Source: JBOFSQ01 sp051651625
GTDB taxonomy: Bacteria; Planctomycetota; Planctomycetia; Pirellulales; Thermoguttaceae
DNA: 64,000 nucleotides
Reading direction: 5' to 3'
Assembly: GCA_051651625.1 (NCBI GenBank)
Contig: JBOFSQ010000070.1
Location: 1 to 64,000 of the forward strand
Position numbers and translations under genes: made by a program. The notes beneath the pieces are model-generated. The model did no database searches. It had not been told where the DNA came from and saw only the letters and a program-made list of their open reading frames with translations. Each line of letters starts with the position of its first letter. The stretch's first letter is position 1. This document shows positions 14,990 to 24,700 of this stretch, one piece after another.

Positions 14990-17077
14990 TCAGCTTATTT
15001 TGAACTGCGAGATTAGTTTTTGTAGCTGCGTCACTTGGGCACTCATCTCGTTGGAAACACTCGCCGTCTCTTCGGCACTGGCTGTGTTTTGCTGCGTGAC
15101 GGCATCAATTTGATTGAGTCCCTGTGCAACTTGCGAAACGCCTTGCGCCTGTTCGTTACTCGCCACAGCAATCTCGCCGATGAGGTTGGCAACTTTCGTC
15201 GCCTCGAAGACGATTCCGTTGAGCATGTCTGCCGTCCGCGACGCGATCCCCGCACCTTCGTGAATCTGTTTGCTGTTGTTCTCGATCATCTGCGTCGTTT
15301 CAGACGCGGCCTTGGCACTGCGCGACGCCAAGTTTCGCACCTCTTCGGCCACAACCGCAAACCCCTTACCGTGTTGCCCCGCACGCGCGGCCTCAACAGC
15401 CGCATTGAGAGCCAAAAGATTTGTTTGGAACGAAATGTCGTCGATCACCTTCACAACCTTCTGAATCTCTTGCGAGTTCTGCGTGATCGTCTCCATCGAC
15501 TGGACCATCTGCCGCATCATATTTTGTCCCGAAACCGCAGAATCGTTTGTCTGTTTGGCCAACTTGTTCGCCTCGGTGGCGTTCTTGGCGTTTGAAGTCG
15601 TTTGCCCACCGATCTCTCGCATTGAAGCAGAAATTTCCTCGATGCTCGCCGCCGACTCCGTTGCACCTTGCGAAAGACTCTCACTCGCTTCGGCCATCTG
15701 CGACGCACCAGTCGTCACGCGGCCAACCGCCGTTTCGACCTGCGCAAGGACGCCGCGAACCGACTCAATCATCTGCTTTAGCGAGATGTTCATCGTGTCT
15801 TTATCAGACTTAATATGCACGTCTGTCCGCCAATCGCCAGACGCGAGAGTCGATGCCAAGCCTGCTACTGCCTGATAATCGTGGATCACACCATTCATCG
15901 CCTGCGAGAGTTTTCCCGTTTCGTCGCTTCGTTCTAACAAGCTCGATGGCACCGTAACTTGAATCTCACCTTGCCCGCTCAAGTCTTGCATCAAGCGTGT
16001 GATTATCGTGATACCGGTCACGATGTCAGTTCGCAAAATGAATCCGAGAATCAGTCCGATTAGCACGCTCACGACAATCGTGACCATCAAGACACGAGTG
16101 GCGAACAAACTTGCCGCCTGCATACTCTCACTCGCCTTCCCAACGAGGGCTTGGAGCGCATCGGTAAACGGAGCGACTTCGGCGCGCAACTTTTCGGCTG
16201 CTGCGTCACGGTCAATCGCCAACTGCAACATGTCCATGTTTGCGACACGATTACCGTCTACTGCGGCGATCCAATCGGTGAGTGTCGCTGCGCTATCGGC
16301 GACAATTTTTTTTGCCTCATCGTTGTCTGGCAACAATTCCCCGACCTGCGCAACGTTGCGGCCAGCATCTTCCAACAATTTCTTCGCCGTATCAAAAAAC
16401 GGGTCTCGTTTCTCCGCTGGGGAATTCATGTTCAACTCAAAGTCGCGCATCGCTACGCGAGCATTGGCCATGGCAATAATCGCACCATCGGTGCATTGAG
16501 TCAGTTTTGTGAGCGATAACGGAATGAAAGGGCCAGTTGCGTTACTTCCGGCGGCAGCCTCCACGGAACTCTCCGCATAGAGTTTCATTATCAGCGCATT
16601 GAGTTTGTCGAGATTCCCTCGAAAAACACCTCCCTTCTGTGTGCGTGCTTCGTCAGATACCAGCTTCTCCCGATACTTGACCAGATAGCTGTCTTGGCTC
16701 TTCTGGAACGCCGTTGCCTCTGCTCCGATCTCGTCAAGTAGTGTAAACATGTGGGTGTCATCAGGATTGATCGCCTTGTACATCGTCTTGATTTCGGCGA
16801 TGAGACCGGTGATCTCCGTTGTCGCCTTCGCAACGTTTTCGTTGTCGGTGATATTTTTTGTGGCGGTGAACCGTGCTGCGGCGATCAATCCACGATTTAC
16901 CGCGATACGAATCTGCGCCCCCTTGTCGCGAGTCTCCTGCAACTTCAAGACCCGTTCGGTCTCCGTTCCAGCCTGACCGAGGTAATACCACCCCGTCACG
17001 CCAGTGATGACAGTGAGCAGAGTCAAGACGCTAAAACCCGTCAGGAGCTTCGTTCCAATCGAAAAGTTCTTCAGCAT
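14990..17077 (-). CDS. Methyl-accepting chemotaxis protein
   Basis: This 695-residue chemoreceptor was given its start at 17077 because MLKNFSIGTKLLTGFSVLTLL is the usual cytoplasmic tail plus first membrane helix. The periplasmic region (about 32-335) resembles a helical-bundle sensor, and the second helix is TRVLMVTIVVSVLIGLILGF. A HAMP-like linker follows, then the signalling domain whose hairpin tip reads FAVVAEEVRNLASRSAKAA. It ends QLQKLISQFKIS with no CheR-docking pentapeptide. The ligand is unknown. It agrees with the flagellar genes near 3 and 43-45 kb, though no che genes are adjacent. Confidence 0.93.
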   Translation of the reverse strand: MLKNFSIGTKLLTGFSVLTLLTVITGVTGWYYLGQAGTETERVLKLQETRDKGAQIRIAVNRGLIAAARFTATKNITDNENVAKATTEITGLIAEIKTMYKAINPDDTHMFTLLDEIGAEATAFQKSQDSYLVKYREKLVSDEARTQKGGVFRGNLDKLNALIMKLYAESSVEAAAGSNATGPFIPLSLTKLTQCTDGAIIAMANARVAMRDFELNMNSPAEKRDPFFDTAKKLLEDAGRNVAQVGELLPDNDEAKKIVADSAATLTDWIAAVDGNRVANMDMLQLAIDRDAAAEKLRAEVAPFTDALQALVGKASESMQAASLFATRVLMVTIVVSVLIGLILGFILRTDIVTGITIITRLMQDLSGQGEIQVTVPSSLLERSDETGKLSQAMNGVIHDYQAVAGLASTLASGDWRTDVHIKSDKDTMNISLKQMIESVRGVLAQVETAVGRVTTGASQMAEASESLSQGATESAASIEEISASMREIGGQTTSNAKNATEANKLAKQTNDSAVSGQNMMRQMVQSMETITQNSQEIQKVVKVIDDISFQTNLLALNAAVEAARAGQHGKGFAVVAEEVRNLASRSAKAASETTQMIENNSKQIHEGAGIASRTADMLNGIVFEATKVANLIGEIAVASNEQAQGVSQVAQGLNQIDAVTQQNTASAEETASVSNEMSAQVTQLQKLISQFKIS

Positions 17078-17221
17078 AGCGGTACCTGTTACAGAAACAA
17101 TGGGTGAATGTTCCAAAAAGACCCAAGGCGAGGTGGCGTAGTTTATCGCAACGGCGACAATACGCAAGGCACCCACATCTAAAAAGCTGGTGCAGGCAAC
17201 CTATTCAGTAGACCTGTTCGT

Positions 17222-17309
17222 AAACTTGCACCCGCACAGCGGTTCGGCATAGCCGAACCCTCCAAACGCCTACGGCGTTGCTAACTGGAGGGTTCGGCTA
17301 TGCCGAACC
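17222..17309 (+). repeat. REP-like triple-hairpin element, copy 2
   Basis: AAACTTGCACCCGCACAGC is followed by GGTTCGGCATAGCCGAACC, CTCCAAACGCCTACGGCGTT and the mirror arm GGTTCGGCTATGCCGAACC ending at 17309. The last base is also the last base of the uppS stop codon (TAG on the minus strand), so the element abuts the gene end exactly. Confidence 0.85.
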
Positions 17310-18010
17310 TAAATTACTTCAATGCCGCCAAATCGGCGGACGCGATGGTTGAAGTCGTTGATTGCTTCGTGGAGCAGTGCGGGGGTGAAGTCGGGCCAGA
17401 ACGTTGGCGTACTCCAAAACTCTGCGTAACTGACCTGCCACAGCAAGTAGTTGCTCACACGCATATCGCCACCGGTGCGGATGAGAAGATCGGGGTCGGG
17501 CATACCGGCGGTGTAAAGATGTGACGCGATAGTTTCTTCGGTGATCGCGTCTGCGGAAAGTTTTCCCGCCACAACATCACGGGCGATTGCCGACGCGGCA
17601 TCGACAAGTTCACCGCGTCCACCGTAGTTGATTGCGAGACAAAGCGTCATCCCTGTATTGCTGGCCGTAACGCGAACGCTCTCGTCGATCACCGCAAGAA
17701 CTTCGGTCGGTAAACCCGTGCGGCGTCCGATGATGCGAAGTCGAATGTTCTTGGCCTGAAGACGCGGAAGTTCCAACGCAAGATAAAACTGTAACAGTTT
17801 CATCAGCGCATCGAGTTCGGCGGCGGGGCGTTTCCAGTTTTCACTCGACAGACAGTAGAGCGTTAGGTACTCGATCCCAAGATTGACACACTCCTCAATA
17901 ATCGTGCGACTGGTATCGCTCCCGACACGGTGCCCCTCACCACGCGGCAGACCACGCGACTGCGCCCAGCGTCCGTTTCCGTCCATAATTATCGCAAGAT
18001 GGCGTAGCAT
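17309..18010 (-). CDS. uppS: Undecaprenyl diphosphate synthase
   Basis: This 233-residue cis-prenyltransferase condenses isopentenyl diphosphate onto farnesyl diphosphate to make the C55 lipid carrier for cell-wall glycans. It shows the catalytic IIMDGNGRWA at residues 7-16, GHRVGSDT, TLYCLSSENWKRP, the LCLAINYGGRGELVDA region and the substrate motif DLLIRTGGDMRVSNYLLWQ. Length is slightly short of the usual 240-250. It follows queD by 3 bases and is probably co-transcribed with it. A REP-like element starts at its stop codon. Confidence 0.95.
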   Translation of the reverse strand: MLRHLAIIMDGNGRWAQSRGLPRGEGHRVGSDTSRTIIEECVNLGIEYLTLYCLSSENWKRPAAELDALMKLLQFYLALELPRLQAKNIRLRIIGRRTGLPTEVLAVIDESVRVTASNTGMTLCLAINYGGRGELVDAASAIARDVVAGKLSADAITEETIASHLYTAGMPDPDLLIRTGGDMRVSNYLLWQVSYAEFWSTPTFWPDFTPALLHEAINDFNHRVRRFGGIEVI

Positions 18011-18013
18011 GTG

Positions 18014-18427
18014 TTACTGTGCCGTGTATGTTACCGAGCACCGTGGCGTCTCCCAAAACGTGACCGAGTAGACCGGAACTCCAGCGTCGCGCAAACTCTC
18101 GCTGATAAACCGTGCGAGGTTCTCCGCCGTTGGCGCAAACGGCAACGCGACGACTGCTTCGCCGTGTGACGCTAAAACATCTGCAAGCGGGTCGGTTGCG
18201 GCGAGAAGTGTCTTGTGGTCGAGCGTTGCGTCGATCCAGTCGCCGACGAGTTTTTTGAGGTGGCCAAAGTCGATCACCATTCCGTCGGGCGAGAGACTTT
18301 CCTGACGCAACGTAACGTGAACGGTTGCGTTGTGGCCGTGGAGATTGCGGCACCGCCCCGCGTGCGACGCAAGGCGATGACCGTAACAAAACTCAAACTC
18401 TCGTGTAAGTGTGTAAACCGAAGACAT
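18014..18427 (-). CDS. queD: 6-carboxy-5,6,7,8-tetrahydropterin synthase (QueD/PTPS family)
   Basis: This 137-residue enzyme converts dihydroneopterin triphosphate to carboxytetrahydropterin on the way to queuosine. The start at 18427 gives MSSVYTLTREFEFCYGHRL. The three zinc histidines are visible in FCYGHRL and NLHGHN, with the catalytic Cys just before (GRCRNLHGHN), followed by MVIDFGHLKKLV and LDHKTL. The final glutamate motif FWETPRCSV is present. It is the first gene of a two-gene unit with uppS and runs divergently from lptB. Other queuosine genes are not in the window, so 6-pyruvoyl-tetrahydropterin synthase activity remains possible. Confidence 0.87.
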   Translation of the reverse strand: MSSVYTLTREFEFCYGHRLASHAGRCRNLHGHNATVHVTLRQESLSPDGMVIDFGHLKKLVGDWIDATLDHKTLLAATDPLADVLASHGEAVVALPFAPTAENLARFISESLRDAGVPVYSVTFWETPRCSVTYTAQ

Positions 18428-18478
18428 CGCCCGCAAGTATAACAGAGACACCCGCAGACGGTAGGCGGGGGATTTTAT

Positions 18479-18502
18479 ACCCGTTACGGGTAGATTTGTA
18501 GG
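18479..18502. repeat. ACCCGTTACGGGTAxATTTG repeat
   Basis: ACCCGTTACGGGTAGATTTG plus TAGG lies here and, with one difference, at 62232-62255. The core ACCCGTTACGGGT is an imperfect palindrome. Confidence 0.55.
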
Positions 18503-18621
18503 CTTCGCCCTCCACAAGACCGCGGCCTCGATGGGCCGCTACCGTTTTGGTACGGGAAATTCAAACCATCATGAGTATAGACCCATCCGCGTCGGTTGTC
18601 GCCACAGACACAAAACCCGTC

Positions 18622-18650
18622 TTGACAGCGGTGGCGAGATTGCCTACTCT
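18622..18650 (+). promoter_or_regulatory. Sigma-70-like promoter for lptB, very short leader
   Basis: TTGACA (18622-18627) and TACTCT (18645-18650) are spaced by 17 bases. The lptB start codon begins only 10 bases after the -10 hexamer, so the transcript would be leaderless or nearly so. That agrees with the absence of a Shine-Dalgarno sequence. Confidence 0.55.
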
Positions 18651-18659
18651 TCCCACGCC

Positions 18660-20102
18660 ATGTCTACCCAAATCGAGCAATCGCCGCTGCGCACACATTC
18701 ACACGCACCGTCCGTCCCAGTGTCGCCGCGCGCACACGAAACGTCGCACACGCACGCAAACTCGCGTGCAAACGAACATACTCCAGCGCATCGGCACGTC
18801 GTTCCCACACCGCCAAAAACAACGCCGGTTGCTGCGAAACCGATCCTCGCCGTCGAGGGACTGATCAAAGTTTATGGGAAACGGCGCGTCGTCGATGGCG
18901 TTAGTTTTCACGTCAACGCAGGTGAAGTTGTCGGACTACTCGGCCCAAACGGTGCGGGAAAGACGACAAGTTTTCGGATGACCTGCGGACTCATCAAGAC
19001 CAACGGTGGCGTCGTCTATCTCGGCGGACAAGATGTCACTCACTTCCCGATGTACCGCCGCAGTCTTGATGGCGGAATGGGTTACCTTCCGCAGGCCGAG
19101 AGCGTGTTTCGCAATTTGTCGGTGCAAGACAATCTTCTCAGCGTGATGGAGCTTCTCGGCGTATCGCGCCCGAAACGAAACGCACGCTGCGAAGACCTGC
19201 TCGAAAAGTTTCACCTCACCCACCTCCGCCGCAACCTCGGCGGCGGACTCTCCGGCGGCGAACGACGACGACTCGAAATCGCACGCGCACTGGTCTCGTC
19301 GCCAAAAATTATCCTACTCGACGAACCGTTTGCAAACATCGACCCGATTACCGTTCACGGCATTCAAGACATCATCCGTCAACTTTCACGCGACGGGATT
19401 GCGATTCTCATCACCGACCACCAAGTCCGCGAGACGCTGCAAATCACGCAGCGCGGTTACATTATTCGTTCTGGTCAAGTTCTCTGTCACGGTACACCTG
19501 AAGAGATTCTCGCCAACGAAGAAGCACGCAAAGTCTACTTCGGTAACGACGTTGGTGTGAACGAAATTGTCGGCAACAAAAAGACAACGCACACGACAAC
19601 ACACACGAAACCGCATCATTCGCCGTCGCCACCAGTGCCGCCATCTCCGCCGCCAGCACCGAAACCGCAGCCGCGTGATGTCGTCGTCGCGCAAGAAGTG
19701 GGCGGGCACGAACCGCACGGCCCGCATCGGAGTCCGCATAGCGCAGCGCACGATTTGTACGACGCTGGCGACGCACTCCGCGACATACTCAACCACGGCG
19801 GAAGACCGACACACAGCGCACACCCCGCCGCAACGCACACACATCATACTGCGACGCACGCAGCCCCGCGTCCGCCGCGTGTTCCGTCGCACACGTCGCA
19901 CGAAGATTTCGCCGAAGAACACCGTCAGCCGAATCGTTCGGAGCATCGTCCGGCGGCACCGTTACCACCGCGCGTTGCGCACAACTTGTACGCGGCGCGA
20001 AACGCAGTCGCCGCAACGCCAGTGCCGCAACCGGCATACGATACGCTCGACGAAAAACCATCGTTCTGGGGGAACGTTCACCGATTTCTCTGGGGCGGGT
20101 GA
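18660..20102 (+). CDS. lptB: LPS export ABC transporter ATP-binding protein LptB with long His/Pro-rich tails
   Basis: This 480-residue protein has the LptB core (about residues 62-303), which powers extraction of LPS from the inner membrane. It shows Walker A GPNGAGKTT at 95-103, the LptB-type Q-loop region GMGYLPQAESVFRNL, the signature LSGGERRRLEIARAL, Walker B IILLDEPFANIDP and the H-loop ILITDHQV. A His/Pro/Thr-rich N-terminal extension of about 60 residues and a C-terminal one of about 175 residues (THTTTHTKPHH, SPPVPPSPPPAPKP, HTHHTATH) are foreign to the family, whose members are about 240 residues. Their role is unknown; metal binding or protein docking are possibilities. Confidence 0.9.
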   Translation: MSTQIEQSPLRTHSHAPSVPVSPRAHETSHTHANSRANEHTPAHRHVVPTPPKTTPVAAKPILAVEGLIKVYGKRRVVDGVSFHVNAGEVVGLLGPNGAGKTTSFRMTCGLIKTNGGVVYLGGQDVTHFPMYRRSLDGGMGYLPQAESVFRNLSVQDNLLSVMELLGVSRPKRNARCEDLLEKFHLTHLRRNLGGGLSGGERRRLEIARALVSSPKIILLDEPFANIDPITVHGIQDIIRQLSRDGIAILITDHQVRETLQITQRGYIIRSGQVLCHGTPEEILANEEARKVYFGNDVGVNEIVGNKKTTHTTTHTKPHHSPSPPVPPSPPPAPKPQPRDVVVAQEVGGHEPHGPHRSPHSAAHDLYDAGDALRDILNHGGRPTHSAHPAATHTHHTATHAAPRPPRVPSHTSHEDFAEEHRQPNRSEHRPAAPLPPRVAHNLYAARNAVAATPVPQPAYDTLDEKPSFWGNVHRFLWGG

Positions 20103-20389
20103 GCGAACACAAGAGCCTCTACTCCAGTCCGCTAACAAACCCTCTTCGCGCTTTCATGTGCAAAAAAGGTGTCCGTTTACGGATTGGAGTGGCAACGTTA
20201 GGTAGGTGCGGGATTTATACCTCCCGCACACGCGACTTACGTCGCGCAAGAAGTGCGATTTGTCCCCAAACTTCAGCGGTGTTTGTGAGTATACAAACAC
20301 CGTTCGACGGGTGTGTAAACCCGTCGCCTACCTTGCGATTCAAAATTAACCGTGAATACTTACCTCAAAACAACAGGAGTGGCTTCACA
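20103..20389. other. Intergenic region with short hairpins
   Basis: Paired words such as GCGGGATTTATACCTCCCGC, ACGCGACTTACGTCGCG and ACGGGTGTGTAAACCCGT form three short stems in a row between about 20208 and 20330. No gene is apparent. A Shine-Dalgarno AGGAG at 20375-20379 serves the next gene. Confidence 0.5.
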
Positions 20390-20686
20390 ATGGACGAAGA
20401 GATTGTGTATTGCTGTTTAACATCGGCCCCGCGTGGGTGGGAAGATTTGGTTGACCGCATTCTCGGCGTGGTCTTTCACGTTGTAGACCACACCGCAGCG
20501 GCGCGGCAAGTGATCCTCTCACCAACGCAGCGCGACGCGATCAGTGCCGATGTCTTCGCAGCACTGCGGCACGACAACTGTCGCCTTCTACGACAATATC
20601 GCGGACGCAGTCGCCTGACGACATACATTGTCGTCGTCGCCCGCCGAATCGTAATTCGGCTACTGATGAACCACACGGCATCGTAG
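20390..20686 (+). CDS. Sigma-70 family factor with region 2 only
   Basis: This is a 98-residue protein starting at 20390 with AGGAG 10 bases upstream. The sequence YCCLTSAPRGWEDLVDRILG, VILSPTQRDAISADVFAALR, LLRQYRGRSRLTTYIVVVAR matches sigma region 2 (core-RNA-polymerase and -10 binding) of a Pirellula-type sigma family. The protein stops right after it, with no region 4 for -35 recognition. It could be a natural region-2-only regulator or a truncated gene. No anti-sigma factor or sensor is adjacent. Confidence 0.72.
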   Translation: MDEEIVYCCLTSAPRGWEDLVDRILGVVFHVVDHTAAARQVILSPTQRDAISADVFAALRHDNCRLLRQYRGRSRLTTYIVVVARRIVIRLLMNHTAS

Positions 20687-20721
20687 ACCGGTCGAAAAAA
20701 CGAGCGGCGTTATTGTTCTGT

Positions 20722-21708
20722 TCATCCGGTACTTGTGTAATTCCACAGATGACGCAGATAACACCGGTACTCTTCAAGCGAGACGCCGGGAGGCGTTTGG
20801 TGATCAACGCTCGGCAAGAAACCGCCTCGCTGCATTACTGGTACCAGTCGTTTGAACTCGTTCTCAATCGCCGCTTCTCCTTGGTTCATCACCATTTTGT
20901 TGTAGTGTCCGATCATCAGCAGCGACGGATACTGCTCGCGTAACTTCGCCGCGTCAACATTTGCTTGACGCTCCAGCGGTAAGACGCCTTGCACTCCTTC
21001 ACGCAAAAGCCACGGCACCATCAGTGTCACGTCGCCATCGGTGTCGGCGAAGATGAATGTGTTCATCTCTTGAAGCCGCGGAACGATCTGGCGATAATAA
21101 GGCGCGACAAACTCGTTGTAGACCGCTTCAGAAATCATCGGGCCGTGATTGTACGACATGTCTTCGGCTATTGTGACGAATGTCGGTCGTCCTATGCGGG
21201 CAACGGCGTCGATGATTTTGAGATTGAACTCGACAAGATCGCTGTTGATTTGGTGAATCAGTTCGGGCTGGTCGTAGTAAGCGAGACAGATTTTTGAGAA
21301 CCCCATCAGCGTTCGCGGGAACCAGAAGAACCCTTCAATCGTCATCCAAACGACCGCCTCGCCGCGACTCTGACGTTCAAACCATGCCCGCATCGACTCA
21401 ATCGCCGCAGTGTGGTCTGGAAAGAGTTGAGGCCGAATGCGAAGATAGTCGTCCATTGTGGAGACGATTCCTTCGACGTGATGCTGAACAGCTTCAATAG
21501 TTGGATCGGTCGTCGAGAACCAGAACTGCTGGTACGGGTCGAGATTGAAGTAGTCGGCGATTTCGAAGACGGTGGTGAGGTGTTCTGGCAACCCTTCCTT
21601 TTTCCAGCGCGCAATCGTCTCGTCCCACCACATCGCCCACTCAAAACGCGGTAAGCGATCAATGCTCTGAAAACTCATCAATGCACGAAAACGTTCAACG
21701 TGATTCAT
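20722..21708 (-). CDS. Uroporphyrinogen decarboxylase (URO-D)-family protein
   Basis: This is a 328-residue cytoplasmic TIM-barrel protein beginning MNHVERFRALMSFQSIDRLPRFEW. That opening is typical of the HemE/MtaA/CmuA superfamily members found in catabolic operons rather than of haem biosynthesis. EDMSYNHGPMIS and FADTDGDVTLMVPWLL resemble the active-site strands; the last resembles the HSDG/DGD region. Some relatives act with corrinoid proteins, but the substrate here is unknown. Its ATG overlaps the stop of the GH106 gene (ATGA), and it is the last gene of the presumed GH106 operon. Confidence 0.8.
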   Translation of the reverse strand: MNHVERFRALMSFQSIDRLPRFEWAMWWDETIARWKKEGLPEHLTTVFEIADYFNLDPYQQFWFSTTDPTIEAVQHHVEGIVSTMDDYLRIRPQLFPDHTAAIESMRAWFERQSRGEAVVWMTIEGFFWFPRTLMGFSKICLAYYDQPELIHQINSDLVEFNLKIIDAVARIGRPTFVTIAEDMSYNHGPMISEAVYNEFVAPYYRQIVPRLQEMNTFIFADTDGDVTLMVPWLLREGVQGVLPLERQANVDAAKLREQYPSLLMIGHYNKMVMNQGEAAIENEFKRLVPVMQRGGFLPSVDHQTPPGVSLEEYRCYLRHLWNYTSTG

Positions 21709-24700
21709 TCTTCAACCCACAATTCTACTGGCCCAGTGAGTCCGCTTTCTACGAGCGGAGTATCGGGCATGAGGCGTTTGATGTTCGTTTTGGTTCGGCG
21801 TTCCGCAGCCGGAAGTTTTGCGTCGCCGATAACACGATTCGCCCAGTGATTGACAACCGTAATCTCCAAACGGTTCCCTTGAGGCTTGATCGCGGAAGTA
21901 ACGTCCAGTTCAAATGGACGTGCCCAAACTGTGCCGAGTGTCTCGCCGTTGAGCCGAACCTCTGCCATCTCTGCAACATTTCCAAGCCGCAATAAAACAC
22001 GCGACCGCTGCGACTCTTTCGGGAAATCAAACGTGTAGTGATACGTCGCCGGTCCGCTGTAATACTTGATCCGTTCGTCGGTGTGCGTGTTCCACGGAAT
22101 CAGTTTTGGCATATCGACCGACGCAGGGCCACCCCACGTTTCGTCAAAATTGACGCGCCACGAACCGTCCAATGTCGAGACATGTTTTATCGCCGGTTTG
22201 TTCGTTGTCGAGACCCCGTTTTGATTTTTCGGTATCGCTTCGCGGAACACAACAAAGAACGAACCATAAGGAGCAAAGTCGAGTGGTATCTGCGTCGTCT
22301 CGCCTTCTTGCGTGAACGCGGTCGCTTTTCGCCGTGTTCCGGTGAGCGGGTCCCAAAGCTCCGGTTGTTGACCTGTAACGCGAAATGCACACACAGCTTG
22401 GTCGGGATTCGCGGAAAGGTTCGCAACAAAATAGACGTGCGCCGCCACACCGCTTTCGAGATCGGCAGGAGCGGTGCCGACCGCTTTAGGCGACCACTCG
22501 GCAAACGGTTTAAGCTGTACGTCGTTGAGTTGATTCGTGTAGACAATACGATGGATAGAATCAATTCGCGGCTTCTCATTCGTTCCGCTGACGCGCTCGA
22601 AGTCTTGCGGTACGCCGTCTTGCACGAGCACTTCGCGTGCGGTCTGTCCCCAAATGACACGCCCTTTGCCGACGTTGCGAACGCCTCGCTCGGTCGTTTC
22701 ATTTCCCCACAATTGCTCCGACAGTGATTGAACCTCGCTGTCGATTTGTGCGTCGGCGGAAAGACCGGTTGCGCGGTGCGGTTTGGGACCGATGACAGTC
22801 AGTCCGTCGTTCACGACCCAACTTGCGATCTTACGCAAAACTGCGGGGGAAATACTCGTTCGCGGTGGCAAAACGAGAACGCGATACGAAAGCCCGTCTG
22901 GCAGCACAATCATTCCATCGCGCACCGACACCCGCTCCAACATCACTTCCTCGGTTGCTACGTCGTAATCGTATCCGGGGAGCGACTGCGCCGTATTCAC
23001 CCACTTCATTTGTGTAAAGTTCGGGACGTTTTCACCGTAAAACTCAAGCGCATCGGCAACGAACAGACCTTGCTGGAGCAAGAACTGGGAACGGTTGATA
23101 TAACGGAGAAAGTCTTCGGACTTTTGAAAAACGAAATCGTTGGGATTGAAGTGCGTACCCGCAAAGTATTCTTGCCCCGGCATCCCCATTTCCGCTGGCG
23201 ACGATGTGAAGGCGTGCCACACTAATAGATTCATCCCTTCACACAACGCTTGATCGAACGAAGGTTTGAGATTGTCGCTGAACGATTCTTGCCAGTGCAT
23301 ACCGATGTTGGTGAATCCTTCGGCGGGAATGATGCGGCGTCCGTAGGTGTGCGCGGCGGTGGCGGGTTGTTTGAGAAAGAAGCGGTTTATGTCACCAACG
23401 CGGTGTCGCGGTGACCAACTCCAAAACTCCGACATCGGCAAATCATTGAGTCCCAAAAATTGTAGCGAGTCCATCGGCCCCGCGTGCGGCCCACCCGATT
23501 CAGGATGAATCCCGATGTCGCTACGAGCCGCAAGTTCCTTCATTTGTCCGTAGTGGTTGTCGCGGATGCAGTCGGCAATGGTGCGGCGAAAATCGTTCAA
23601 AAACCGGTTTGAGCGTTCACGACTTTCTACGATGTAACCAGCAACCACGGGAAGGTATGGTGTGAGATCGTAAAGGCGTCTGCGGCGAAACTCGTCGTCG
23701 AAACCGGCAGTCCAATTCATTCCGCCAGCTTCCCAGCTATCGGTGTGAATGTAACGCAACACTTTGCCCGCGAGTGGCCCCGCATCGTCGATGAGTGGCT
23801 TGACGATCTCTTGCCAGTAAATTGCAAGTGCATCTTTGCTGAGATAATCAATCGTAAACCCTTGCCACTTTCCACTCGACGTTGAAACGTGAGAGCCTGA
23901 TTGCGTGTAGCCAAACCGCAAAATTTGCCATTCGCCATCGGGGACATCCCAGATGATTTGGTTGTCGGCGGAAATCTTGGCGTCAATACGTCGAATGTCG
24001 GACAGTGCCAAAACGGGTTCGCCCGGAATCTCTGGCTCGTCGAGAACATACGGAAGGCAATCTGGCGCAGACCAGCTCGCTTCGCGGTCGGCGATTTTAA
24101 TAGGGTAATCTTTGAGCGGTGTTTTGGCTTGCTGTGCGCCGCTGACAGTCTTCGCTCCGTCTAACAGCGACAATTCCGCGACCTGTACATTTCTCGGTGA
24201 CGCTGGAAACTGCGGATCGAACGACGATGTGAACGTCAATCGAAATCCGCGTGAGGTTACGCGGTCAAACTTAAGACGCATCTCTTTGTCTGCCGGACAC
24301 GCGAAGTCGCAGACTTTCTTCCACGTCTTGCCGTCTTCTTGCAAGACTTCTAGCACGCCATTTTTCGGAGAATATCCCGGTCGTCCGGTGAGTGCAATAG
24401 TATCGGCGGCGACCGGTTTTTCAAACGTCATCGCAAGCCAAACGGGCGACGATGCGGAAACGGGGTTCTTCGGATCATTGCCGCCGGAGACCCAAAACGA
24501 TTCGGTGCGTCCATCGCACGCGAGCGTCGGCGGAAAATCTTTTTGCGACGAACTTGCCGCAATCGTCACTGGCGCAGTGTCGGTCTTTGTTTGAGAGACG
24601 CGGAACGCAATCAGCGCGACATCTTGATAAAAACCGTTCACCTTCTTTGGCGTTGGCAACGTGATTTTTGCCTTCGGTTTTGGGCCGCTCACGACGGTCT

